From Erodium maritimum (taxonomy: Eukaryota > Streptophyta > Magnoliopsida > Geraniales > Geraniaceae): a stretch of 64,000 nt of DNA. Positions 32,634 through 44,461 of this stretch are shown here, piece after piece. The DNA lies in contig OY997592.1 in NCBI GenBank assembly GCA_963921825.1, forward strand, positions 34,466,252 to 34,530,251. Reading direction: 5' to 3'. Numbering within the stretch: position 1 is the first letter of the stretch; every line of letters starts with the position of its first letter. The notes under the pieces are model-generated. The model saw nothing but the letters and a program-made list of their open reading frames with translations. It had not been told where the DNA came from and did not search any database. A program made the position numbers and the translations under genes.

Positions 32634-35355
32634 TGTCACGCCCCGAATTCAGTAGGACCGAACCCGGAACGCGAACGGTGAAACAATAAAACCATTTTCA
32701 AACATTTGAATAAAACCGCTTAAAATCACCACTTTGAGTTAATCAAAATAATATTTTACAACTTAAAATACGTCCAAAACAAGCAGACAAAAATCAAAGC
32801 GTACGTCGCTAAACTCCCAAAAACCCGGACTCCCGCTCCCAGCTCTTCAAGCTTCGAGAGTTCCCCCTACTTCGCCTCGCGACCAGTACCTGTAGGAAAA
32901 GCAGCTAGGGGTGAGCGTTCGCTCACCACCACGGATACCAGACTGACTACGACATACTAGCAGAAATGCCGGAAACACCGACAACAAATAAAACACCGCG
33001 GACTACTATCACCAAACTCAAATAACCGGACTGACACAAAACTGTTACAATTCCCAACCAATCTAAACGCCCGTTCCAGTAATGTAGACCTGACACCGTA
33101 AAGACGACCTCAAAGCACACAACAACACAGAAGTGATCGAAGTCACGCAAACCACAACCACAAGGCTCAGCACTTTACCGATCACGGGCCGGAAGGTGCC
33201 ACACACCTGACGGGGACCACAACCCTCTGCTCTTTACCGACCGCGCACCAGAGGGTACGACACACCCCTCGGGCATAAATCCAGCCTCAGTACTTTACCA
33301 ATCACGCGCCGGAAGGTGCTACACACCTACGGGGACCACAGCCCTCAGCTCTTTACCGACTATGCATTGGAGGGTACGACACACCCCTCGGGCACAACTC
33401 TAACCTCACACTTTACCGATCACGCGCCGGAAGGTACGACGCACCTGACGGGAACCACATTCCTCAACACTTTACCGACCGCGCACCAGAGGGTACGACA
33501 CACCCACGGGCATAGCTCAACAGTCATCACCAGAACAATCACAGTCACAACCAAATAACACACAAAACCCCGCAAATAGAAAGAAAATACGACAACACAA
33601 CTAACTACCACTCAGCAAGTCAGTCAACCAATACAGGTTCAACTACCCACAGGCACTCATGGCCACCCACAAACACAAACAATAACATACGGGTTCAACA
33701 CCCCAAAGGCACACATGACCACCCTCATAAACACAACAAGTTACTTAACCTACGGGCACAACCAAAAGCCACCTGTATTTCTATTGTTCGATATGTTCAC
33801 TTATCCTACAACACTACTAAGTGTCACATGCATTTCTATTGTTCGATACGTTCACGTATCCTACGACACCACTAAGTGTTGCATGCATCTCTACTATTAA
33901 CTTTCCCTAGTTAAGGCCGAGATCCGGCTACTTTTCCCTACCTCGTAACGCTTCCCAAAAGTCCACACCCAAGCTCTGGCGCGCTCGCGATCACTCGCCT
34001 AGCCTCCCCTTTCCGCGGTCGGCGGCACGATCTAACAAGAACACAATTAAAACACTTTTTAAGTTTCGCAGACAAAGCTGAATTTTAAAGAATTAGACGC
34101 CCAAAAGCAACCCCGGTAATGTCGATCACTCCAAAACTTCCCAATTACTCGACATTGTCAACAACGGGCCCGGAAAGGACCGATTCGCCCGGCTCGGCGA
34201 ATCTGCCCGGGATTGCAAAACGCCCTTCCGGGGCTCCGAAAATTACCGTTTTCGTTTCTACGATCATGAAATAATTCAAGTATTCCAACACAAGCGACGA
34301 AATCAATTTCCGACTTCCGAGCGATTTAATTCGCGTTTAAAGTTTCTAAACCCGATATTTCCAACTTTCGCAATTTAATTCCATAATTCGTTCCGGGTGT
34401 GAATTATCGATTCGGGGATCGTCCAAAACCACCCGAACACGAAAAATCCGAGGCCCGGGCAAGTGGACCCCACACGGCCACAATGGAAAACGTTCCTTTT
34501 CGCCCCAAAACGTTCCTAACCAACCCCAAACCTCAACCATTCATCTTTAAACCAATCTTCACCAAAACCCAACCTTAATCAAACCGTTTAAACTCAAACC
34601 TTAAAATTCAAACGTACCAAAACGAGAAAAGAACGGGTTCTCACCGTAGGGAATGACGAGGGGATGACGAATACGCAAGAATTGAGACGATCCGTCGGTC
34701 AGATCGTCGGGAAATCGGTACAAATCTTCTCTTTTCTCCTCCTTCTTCTTCTTCTTCTTCTCTCTACTTTCTCTCTCATTCTCTCCATTTTTCTGAAAAT
34801 TGTCGTGTATCTCTCTTCACCTTCTCTTTTATTTTGTTTTAAAAACACAACTTTTTCTTATTTACAAAACTACCCCTCATTTCTTTTTCTTTATTTTAAA
34901 ACTAACAACCACCAAAAGTGTGACAAGTGTCAAATGGGTCCCACCTTTTAGAAGAATATCTTTGTAGATATTTTTCTGTCAGATTCGAGAAATTCGGCCG
35001 TCTCGGGCCCAGAACGGGCCCATTTTCCAAGAAATTACGAAATTTCACGTGCTACAAGGAAACGGCCCAACTAAGACCGCTGTAATGACGGCTAAGCTTT
35101 TTGGATCCAAAACGGGCCTCGAAAGGAACAAAACGTCGCTCGGTTGACTTTTCTAGCAAAAAGTCAACCTTTCCCAAATTGGTAAAAAGTTGCCCTGAGT
35201 CCCCCAGAACTCACTTTGGTCGATATCGGGGTCAACTTAACTCCGATATGACCCTCGGGGTCAAATTTAGGTTCATTTAATTGCTTGTCCCAAAATTTTG
35301 AATTTTTCCGTTTTTCCACCGATTTGACCGGCGTTGACCGGGAGCGGTTCTTAAA
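32634..35355 (-). repeat. 3' LTR of gypsy element B
   Basis: 2722 bp. It contains three dimeric units of about 115 bp (33170-33510, CTTTACCGATCACGCGCCGGAAGGT and CTTTACCGACCGCGCACC), two units of the GGCACTCATGGCCACCCAC minisatellite (33650-33720), and a CTT run of six units (34742-34760). It lacks the copia insertion found in its partner, so position 33510 is the empty site (TAGCTCAACAGTCATCACC). Confidence 0.85.
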
Positions 35356-35375
35356 ATCTACCCCCTTGAAGGAAT

Positions 35376-35880
35376 TTAGTCCGCAAAATTTAAAACAAAC
35401 GTACCTACGGAGTCGAACATGTCGTGGTACTTCGCGCGAACCTCGTCCTCGCGCTCCCAAGTCGACTCGGCCTCGTGGTGTCGCCACTGCACCCGTACTA
35501 GGCGGATAACCTTTCCACGCAAGACCTGCTCTCGTGTATCCATGATTCGAACCGGATGCTTCTTATAAGAGACATCGTCAGCCACCTCGATATCTGTCCA
35601 CTCACTGACGTGGGAGGGGTCCGCATTGTACTTCCGTAACTAGGACACGTGGAAGACGTTATGAACTCTCCCAAGTTGCGGTGGTAATGCCAGACGATAT
35701 GCCACTTTTCCCACTCTGCTCAAGATATCGAAAGGACCGATGTACCGCGGGGCTAACTTGCCTCCGCCGCGGCTTAACCGTACCAGTCCCTTCCTCGGGC
35801 TCACTTTTTGGAACATGTGATCACCGACTGCGAACTCAAGAGGTCGGCCGCCGTCTGTCAGCGTAGCTCTTCTACCGACT
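35376..35880 (-). pseudogene. Integrase C-terminus and chromodomain, element B
   Basis: The minus-strand frame 35376-35585 reads DVSYKKHPVRIMDTREQVLR, GKVIRLVRVQWRHHEAESTW and EREDEVRAKYHDMFDS, the chromodomain-like tail of Tekay-type chromoviruses, closely similar to element A. The preceding part (35590-35880) contains the GPY/F-like region with stops. In the family this tail binds modified histones and steers insertion. Confidence 0.75.
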
Positions 35881-36922
35881 CTACGCGGTCTTCAACCGCT
35901 CGCGTATCAGCACGACCTTCTTTTTCGTCTCTCGAACAAGCTCTGGCGCTAGTAGACTCATGTCCCCCACCTCTGCCCAGCATACTGGCGATCGACACGA
36001 CCTACCATAAAACGCTTCAAACGGTGCCATCCCAATACTGGCCTGGAAGCTGTTGTTGTAGGCGAACTCGACTAACGGTAGGTGGGTCTCCCCACGACCC
36101 CTTAAAGTGTAGCACACATGCCCGCAGCATGACCTCCAAAATCTTAATCGTGCGCTCGGACTAGCCGTCTGTCTGGGGGTGGTGTGTTGTACTGAGCAGA
36201 ACCTCGGTCCCCAACGCGGTCTACAGACTCGGCCAAAATCTGGACGTGAAACGAGGATCCCTGTCAGACCCTATCGACACAGGGACTCAATGGAGACGCA
36301 CTATCTCCTGAATGTACAGGCTGCTCAACTTGTCGACCGGATCAATCATCCTCATGAGCAGGAAATGGGCCGACTTGGTCAATCGATCGACTACCACCCA
36401 TACCGCATCATGTCCCCTCGGCGATCTCGGCAATCCACTCACGAAGTCCATCGTGACGTGCTCCCACTTCCACTGGGCAATCAGCAGTGGCTGCAATAAT
36501 CCGGCAGGACGCTGATATTCGGCTTTCACCTGCTGACAGGTGAGACATCTCGATACAAATTCCGCGACCTCTCTCCGCATCCCGCTCCACCAGAAGTGCC
36601 GCCTAATGTCGCGGTACATCTTGGTGCTACCCGGGTGCACTGTAAGACGGGAATGATGTGACTCTCGCAACACGTCGTCTCTACAGTTGCGCGGCACGAA
36701 TAATCCTCCTCGATACCATAACCCCCAATCAGCACTGAGTTCCCAGCCTTCCGCCTCAACACCGCTGACGACCCTCTCTCGGATCTCTGACGTCTCGACG
36801 TCCTCCGACTGCGCCTCCATCACTCGGGAAAGTAGTGAGGGCTGAGCCACCAATGAGCACATGGCCACGCAACCAGTAACCTCCTCTAGCTCAAGCCCGA
36901 ACATGCCCAGTTCCCCCATCAT
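35881..36922 (-). pseudogene. Integrase of gypsy element B, frameshifted
   Basis: Frame 36287-36922 contains the H2C2 zinc finger (HHSRLTVHPGSTKMYRDIRR, HFWWSGM, CLTCQQVK) and the first catalytic aspartate region (HVTMDFVSGLPRSPRG, VVVDRLTKSAHFL). After a stop at 36287-36289 the core continues on the minus strand with SDRDPRFTS- and HPQTDG-type sequence, interrupted by stops. Frame 35881-36117 then has LPLVEFAYNNSFQASIGMAP. All parts needed for a D,D(35)E integrase are present but spread over frames. Confidence 0.85.
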
Positions 36923-36931
36923 GTTCCACTC

Positions 36932-38290
36932 TCAGACTGATATGCTAGCAAGACTCGGAACCGACTTCCTACTCAGGGCGTCGGCAACCACGTTCGCCTT
37001 ACCCGGATGGTAGTGTAGCTCAAAGTCGTACTCCTCAAGTAGCTCCATCCATCGCTGCTGGCGCATGTTCAGGTCACGTTGGGAAAAGATGTAGTTGAGG
37101 CTCTTGTGATCCGAGAAGACCTGAAATCGCTCGCCGTACAGATAATACCGCCAGCCCTTCAGCGCGAACACGACTGCTGCTAGTTCCAAGTCATGGGTAG
37201 GATAGTTGCGCTCGTGTGTCTTCAACTGCCTGGAGCCATAAGTAACAACTCTACCCAACTGCATCAGTACACAGCCTAGTCCTTCCCCGGACGCGTCACA
37301 ATAGACCTCATACCCGACCCCTCGCTCTAGCACTATCAATACTAGGGTGGTAGTCAGACGAGTGTTCAGCTCCGTGAACGCACATTCACAATCCTCTGTC
37401 CACACAAACCCGACTCCCTTGCGCGTCAAAAGAGTCATAGGCGCGGCTAGCCGCGCAAAGTTCTTGACAAATTGTCGATAATATCCTGCCAACCCCAAGA
37501 AGCTGCGGATCTCGAAGACGCTCGTGGGCCGCGCCCACTCCAAAACCGCTTCGATCTTCACCGGATCGACCAGTATACCGTCACGGGATACAATGTGACC
37601 GAGGAAGTTCACCTCAGTGAGCCAAAACTCGCACTCTTCCAGGTTGGCATATAGTTGATGCGTGCGCAGCAGGGTCAGAACAGCCCTCAGATGCTCCTCA
37701 TGTGCCGCCTCGTTCTGCGAGTAGATCAAGATGTCGTCAACAGACACCACCACAAATTGATCTAAGAAATGCCGGAATATACTGTTCATCAGATCCATGA
37801 ACGCTGCAGGTGCGTTCGTCAGTCCAAATGGCATCACCAAAAACTCGTAATGCCCATGGCGTGTCCGGAATGCAACGTCCCCCTCCCGGACTCGCAATTG
37901 GTAATATCCGGTTCGCAGATCGATCTTAGAGAAGCATGTCGACCCTCTCAGCTGGTCGAACAAGTCGTAAATCCTCGGCATCGGGTATCGGTTCTTCACC
38001 GTAACCCGGTTCAGCTTCCGGTAGTCTATACACATCCGAAGCTCTCCACTCTTCTTGTTCACGAAGAGTGCTGGTGCTCCCCACGGAGATGTGCTCGGAC
38101 AGATAAACCCCTTCTCCCGAAGCTCCTCGAGCTGACGCTTCAGCTCGGTCAACTCCGCTGGCGCGAATCTGTAGGGCGCCATCGATATCGCTGCCGTTCC
38201 CGGCATCAGGTCAACCCCAAACTCCACCTCACGAACTAGTGGCAACCCGCTCAACTCCTCAGGAAAGACCTCGGGGAACTCGCACACCAC
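36932..38290 (-). pseudogene. Reverse transcriptase and RNase H of gypsy element B
   Basis: An uninterrupted 452-codon frame. Palm blocks are visible: [55 protein letters not shown] and [13 protein letters not shown]. The catalytic box is SVDD (in [14 protein letters not shown]), where the family normally has an aromatic residue, most often FIDD. RNase H follows: [47 protein letters not shown] and [17 protein letters not shown]. It then stops (36932-36934) before integrase instead of reading on. Despite the long frame I call it a pseudogene because the polyprotein is broken on both sides and the active-site residue is unusual. Confidence 0.85.
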
Positions 38291-38880
38291 TCACGGTAAC
38301 TCTCGGCTCTACACGACCGATACTTCCTCCACTACGGACAAAGCCGACAGGAGAACCCCGCCCTTACTGCCCAGAATACACGAAACTTTCGTGTTGCCTG
38401 TTGACACCGTCACTCGTCGCCTATAACAATCGATATTGGCTCGGTACTTCGCCAGCCAATCCATTCCCAAGATTACGTCAAAGGCGGTCATTTCGTAAGC
38501 ATCCTTCCCACGGATAAACACACAGGCTCAGTCGCTGCCGAACCTCACGGACCCTCGCAGTCTCTCTAAGACCTCGCTCCACTACCGCCGTCGTGCCCAC
38601 CAACTCCGAACATACCCGAATCCTCGGGGTGAGGACTCGATCAAGTATCAGGGCTCTTGAGCCCTCTCTCGAACCTCCTGTATCAGTTCGCTTCTCTAAC
38701 TTCGCAGGGACGACAGACCCTAGTCAACACCAAATTACCCCCAAACGGCGTGTCCAGACGAATGGGTGGACTCAACGGCTCTAAACTCAGCCCCAACATC
38801 TCAGCACAACTTGATGAAGCAAACGAGTGTGACACCCCGGTATCCAATAAAAATGACGCCCAAATCAGAGACCGAACAAC
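38291..38880 (-). pseudogene. Aspartic protease remnant of gypsy element B
   Basis: Frame 38309-38521 has FDVILGMDWLAKYRANIDC, the conserved end of gypsy protease. Frame 38683-39036 has LLDTGVSHSFASSSCAEMLG, with the D-T/S-G active-site triad, and GGNLVLTRVCRPCEV. They are in different frames with a stop between. Upstream of the active site the sequence is unlike gag and instead resembles LTR sequence. Confidence 0.75.
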
Positions 38881-38979
38881 CACTCCATTAGTCACACCGA
38901 TAAGGTATAGCACAACCCTCACACGATCCTTTATGCATTTACTTATAACTTTCTGCAACCAAGCCAGTATTTGCTTCTC

Positions 38980-40510
38980 GTCCCCTGCGGGAAAAGTAGT
39001 AAAGGGGATGAGCGTTCTGCTCACTTCCACGGACACCAGTTCGATTATGGCATACTAGTAAAGCACTAACGACTTACCAATCTAACTAGGGCAAACCACT
39101 ACCTCCAAACCTGATACCAAAACGTCACACTGCTCACGCTATCAATACCTCAAATACTCGCTCACGTAAGGGAAACCTCGAATGGGGATCATATTCTCAA
39201 CTCCGCAAGCCACTATTGCTCACAACCTCAATACCCTAATTACCCGATCACGTAGGGAAATCTCAAACGGGGATCATGTTCTCAACTCAGCAAACCACTA
39301 TTGCTCACAACCTCAATACCCCAATTACCCGATCTCGTAGGGAAACCTCAAACGGGGATCATGTTCTCAACTCAGCAAACCACTATTGCTCACAACCTCA
39401 ATACCCCAATTACCCGATCACGTAGGGAAACCTCAAACGGGGATCATGTTCTCAACTCCGCAAGCCACTATTGCTCACAACCTCAATACCCCAATTACCC
39501 GATCACGTAGGAAAACCTCAAATAACCCACTCACGTGAACGAAACCTCAAACCACCCGTTCACGCGAGGGAAACCTCGAATAACCCATTCACGTGAAGGA
39601 AACCTCAAACCACCTATTCACGTGAGGGAAACTTCGAACACCCGTTCACATAGGGGAAACGTAGTTCGTATGCCGCCGCAGCGCATCAACCCTAACCCCT
39701 CTCCGTGGTGAGACTCTCACACCGAGGCGTTGTATCACTACCGTAGGTTATTGATGAGTCTCGAACCCAAGACCTCACCCTTTAACACCGAACTTACGAC
39801 CTCTACAACCAACACAATCATGAACACAGCAACGCAAAACCAACACACAAACTGCACAATCAAGACGGTGGAACAAGGCAGGAAATCACGGATTCGTGAC
39901 AGCCCCCGTCACGGTTGGGGTCACGGAGCCGTGACGAAGGCCCAAAACTCGCCAAAACGCTCTGGTCCTTCACGGATTCGTGACAGGGTCCGTGACGCTC
40001 GCGCAGGCCTGTTTTCCAAATCCGTTTCAAACTCGATCTTTACCCCTTTTTAACCCTAAAATACAGTCTTAAGCGCCACACACGCTCGATCACCAATTTA
40101 TCAAATTCACGCACAACAACTCATAGACAAATTCAAGTCACCCAACCTACAACGAATTTCAAAACGTACGCCCACAGGGCCGACCAATTTTTAAAACTTT
40201 CTCCTTTTCATCATAAAATCTCATTTTTGACATCACGTAGTTACAACCCGGTCCAGGCGTCCCCGAACTAAATTGTACCCTCTTGATATCAGCACCGTCA
40301 CGTTCGACTGCAGGGGCGCCCCTGAGTTGAGTCGCGACAGCTTAAAAACGTTTCACGCAGCAGCACAATAACATTATGCCAGTATCAGCAATACTGCATA
40401 TTCACACAACAGCAACCAAGACTTAGGTCACTACTGGTCTATACACGGGACTTTTAATGACTCAACTCTCCCCACCTAATTGACGTACAGTCCGAGGTGT
40501 GAAACCTCGT
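38980..40510. other. Gag-less leader of element B with repeats
   Basis: No gag frame. 38980-39058 is an LTR-like piece. 39184-39530 is an 85-bp tandem array (four units plus a partial). 39531-39650 is a second short-period array around TTCACGTGAGGGAAACCTC. 39890-40015 has repeated GTGACGG / GGATTCGTGACAG palindromic phrases. The same layout occurs in element A (10340-11280), so this is how the family is built rather than random decay. Confidence 0.6.
39184..39530. repeat. 85-bp tandem repeat array in element B
   Basis: Units start at 39184, 39269, 39354 and 39439, each containing GGGGATCAT[A/G]TTCTCAACTC and CCCGAT[C/T][A/T]CGTAGG. The period is exactly 85 bp. It is longer than the equivalent array of element A (10558-10735). 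Confidence 0.9.
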
Positions 40511-40522
40511 GCTCTGATACCA
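40511..40522 (-). other. Primer binding site of element B
   Basis: TGGTATCAGAGC on the minus strand, next to the 5' LTR and identical to that of element A. It matches initiator tRNA-Met. Confidence 0.9.
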
Positions 40523-41417
40523 AACTTTCACGCCCCGAATTCGGCAGGACCGAACCCGGAACGCGAACGGTGAAACAATAAAACCATTTTCAAACATTTT
40601 AATAAAACCGCTTAAAATCACCACTTTGAGTTAATCAAAATAATATTTTACAACTTAAAATACGTCCAAAACAAGCGGACAAAAATCAAAGCGTACGTCG
40701 CTAAACTCCCAAAAACCCGAACTCCCGCTCCCAGCTCTTCAAGCTTTGAGATATCCCCCTAGTCCGCCTCGCGACCAGTATCTGTAGGAAAAGCAGCTAG
40801 GGGTGAGCGTTCGCTCACCAACACAGATACCAGACTGACTACGGCATACTAGCAGAAATGCCGGAAACAGCGACAACAATGAAAACACCGGGGAATACTA
40901 TTCCCAAACTCAAATAACCTGACTGTCACTCGAAAACTGTTAGAATTCCCAACCAATCTAAACGCCCGTTCCAGTAATGTAGACCTGACACCGTAAAGAC
41001 GACCTCAAAGCACACAACAACACAGAAGTGATCAAAGTCACGCAAACCACAACCACAAGCCTCAGCACTTTACCGATCACGCACCGGAAGGTGCGACACA
41101 CCTGACGGGGACCACAACCCTCTGCTCTTTACCGACCGCGCACCGAAGTGTACGACACACCCCTCGGGCATAAATCCAGCTTCAGCACTTTACCAATCAC
41201 GCGCCGGAAGGTGCTACACACCTACGGGGACCACATCCCTCTGCTCTTTACCGACCACGCATTGGAGGGTACGTCACACCCCTCGGGCACAACTCTAACC
41301 TCACACTTTACCGATCACGCGCCGGAAGGTACGACGCACCTGACGGGAACCACAGCCCTCAGCACTTTACGATCGCGCACCGGAGGGTATGACACACCCA
41401 CGGGGTATAGCTGAACA

Positions 41418-43103
41418 TGTTGGGTCTCGAGGTATGGTTGGAGATGAACCAACTCGCAGCGGAAAATCAATGAAAACCAAGAGACGATTAAACCATGAAA
41501 CAACTAACAAAGAATGGATTCACAAGAGAAAAATTCAGCACTATTTCTTACCAAAACAAGAACAGCGGTTAACGAATGATTGGCTTGAGTTTCCAAGACG
41601 CCTACGTATCCACATGGGAATCAAAGCCACGTAGTTCTTCTCTTTGAGGACTCAAGAACACAAAAATGGAGGTGGGAGCTTGCCAAACCCGGAATTGCAA
41701 GGGAAGGGGGAGAGAAGTTGTGTTTCCTATTCTTGTCTTGTGTTTGTTATGTTGAAAAAAGATGACTTAAACATAACAAACCCCATACTTGTCCAACTAA
41801 AGGCATGAGACAAGCATGGTGACCAGTAAGGTGTAAATATGACAAAGTATGGCAAGACAAGATTGGGTTAGGTGGTGAATCACCAACACCTTAATCCTTG
41901 TCTTCCTTACTTAGTACTAATTAATCAAGACTTGATTAATTAGTTCCATGGGCCTTGGTTGCATGGGCCTTTCATGGGCCTCTTGGAACATGGCCCGTGG
42001 CCATTTCCAAAGAGGTCCTGTGTTTCGCTCATCGCCTCCAAGCCTTCCATACCGGAAATTTCAAACATTATCCGACGCGATCAATCCCAAGACTTCAAGC
42101 CTTGTCTTGATCCGTAGAGTCCTATTCACTTACGGGCACATGACCCAAAACCCAGTTTTGGTCATGTCCCGAGACAACTCCCTTTTGGCCATTCTCCATA
42201 AAAGTGTCAATGAGTTTCATGCTCCGGTGTGACCCTTAGGTTTATGCATGTTAATAGATCAACGTAAAATCCCATTTTACTTGATCCTATTTAAGTGGCA
42301 ACTAACGAGACTTTAGTATTGTCTGACACTGCATAACGAATCGATCCTATCGATTCTAACCTTTCCGTCGTCCCTGTCATTATCCTTTTATCTCCGATAT
42401 TCTGATTGAGATAAGGCATAGAGCCGTCATCCTTATTATTCTCAATCAATGTTCCTTGATATGTGAGATGACTGAACATATGATACCAGTATCATGTGCA
42501 TGGCCATGCTATTCTTTCAGTCACTCTCGATCAAGCGGCCGAGAACCGATATCTTTCCCATACCTCAGTATGAGGGATAAATCCCTTAGCCTTCTTTCGT
42601 GTCACTCATGTAGCCCGTCCCCAACCCAATCCTGGCCGTTATGGAAGCCCTGTTACGGACAACGTTAGGCTCAGGTCAAACTCAGTTGTTGACTACATAG
42701 CGATCACAAAGACTCCTTGGTCTAAGGATACATGACAAGGTACGACAATGAATATGTTCATGACTTGATCTATGGCACATATTCATGTCGGGTCGTCCAC
42801 TATCATGTCCCACATGATATCTATGATCAGACTCCGGAATCCCATTCCAATGACTAACAGAACGTAAGCCATAAAGAGCCATCTTTCATAATAGTCGCTT
42901 CTAGTGAAGCTTTGTTGACTAGGGACCCATCGAGTGTGATCTATCTCGACCTATGGTTCTATTCGCATGGTGGGCATAGATCAGAACACACATCGATATA
43001 TTACTCCAACACATAAGTAATATAAAGCCGCTCTAATTTTATTGCTAACGATGATATATACATTTGGACATTTAGGATTGAACTACGGGCACTAAGACTA
43101 ACA
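41418..43103 (-). mobile_element. Copia solo LTR nested in element B
   Basis: 1686 bp, TGTTGGGTCTCGAGG...GACTAACA, flanked by GAACA (41413-41417) and CAACA (43104-43108). The other LTR of element B shows the unoccupied site (GCTCAACAGTCATC, about 33506-33519). It is homologous to the LTRs at 6126 and 22312. Confidence 0.9.
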
Positions 43104-44322
43104 CAACAGTCATCACCAGAACAATCACAGTCACAACCAAATAACACACAAAACCCCGCAAATAGAAAGAAAATACGACAACACGACTAACTACCACTCG
43201 ACAAGTCAGTCAACCAATACGGGTTCAACTACCCACATGCACTCATGGCCACCCACAAACACAAACAATAACATACGGGTTCAACACCCCAAAGGCACAC
43301 ATGACCACCCTCATAAACACAACAAGTTACTTAACCTACAGGCACAACCAAAAGCCACCAGTATTTCTATTGTTCGATATGTTCACTTATCCTACAACAC
43401 TACTAAGTGTCACATGCATTTCTATTGTTCGATACGTTCACGTATCCTACGACACCACTAAGTGTCGCATGCATCTCTACTATTAAATTTCCCTAGTCAA
43501 GGACGAGATCCGGCTATTTTTCCCTACCTCGTAACACTTCCCAAAAGTCCACGCCCAAGCTCCGGCGCGCTCGCGATGACTCGCCAAGCCTCCACTTTCC
43601 GCGGTCGGCGGCACGATCTAACAAGAACACAATTAAAACACTTTTTAAGTTCGCAGGCAAAGCTGAATTTTAAGGAATTAGACGCCCAAAAGCAACCCCG
43701 GTAATGTCGATCACTCCCAAACTTCCCAATTACTCGACATTGTCAACAACGGGCCCGGAAAGGCCCGATTCGCCCGGCTCGGCGAATCTGCCCGGGATTG
43801 GGAAACGCCCTTCCGGGGCTCCGAAAATTCCCGTTTTCGTTTCTACAATCATTAAATAATTCAAGTGTTCCAACGCAATCGACGGAATCAATTTCTGACT
43901 TCCGAGCGATTTAATTCGCGTTTAAAGTTTCTAAACCCGAATTTCCAACTTTCGCAATTTAATTCCATAATTCGTTCCGGGTGTGAATTATCGATTCAGG
44001 GATCGTCCAAAACCACCCAAACACGAAAAACCCGAGGCCCGGGAAAGTGGGCCCCACACGGCCATAATGGAAAACGTTCCTTTTCGCCCCTAAACGTTCC
44101 TAACGAACCCCAAACCTCAACCATTCATCTTTAAACCAATCTTAACCATAACCCAATCTTAATCAAACCGTTTAAACTCAAACCCTAAACGTCAAACGTA
44201 CCAAAACGAGAAAAGAACATGTTCTCACCGTAGGGAATGACGAGGGGATGACGAATACGCAAGAATTGAGACGATCCGTCGGTCGGATCGTCGGGAAATC
44301 GACACAACTCTTCTCTTTTCTC

Positions 44323-44430
44323 CTTCTTCTTCTTCTTCTTCTTCTTCTTCTTCTTCTTCTTCTTCTTCTTCTTCTTCTTCTTCTTCTTCTTCTTCTTCTT
44401 CTTCTTCTTCTTCTTCTTCTTCTTCTTCTT

Positions 44431-44460
<30 letters not shown>
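44323..44460. repeat. (CTT)46 microsatellite
   Basis: 138 bp of uninterrupted CTT, followed by ATTCTTCTTCTTCTC. The matching place in the other LTR of the same element (34742-34760) has only six units. The long poly-Leu and poly-Arg frames here are artefacts of the repeat. Confidence 0.95.
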
Positions 44461-44461
<1 letters not shown>

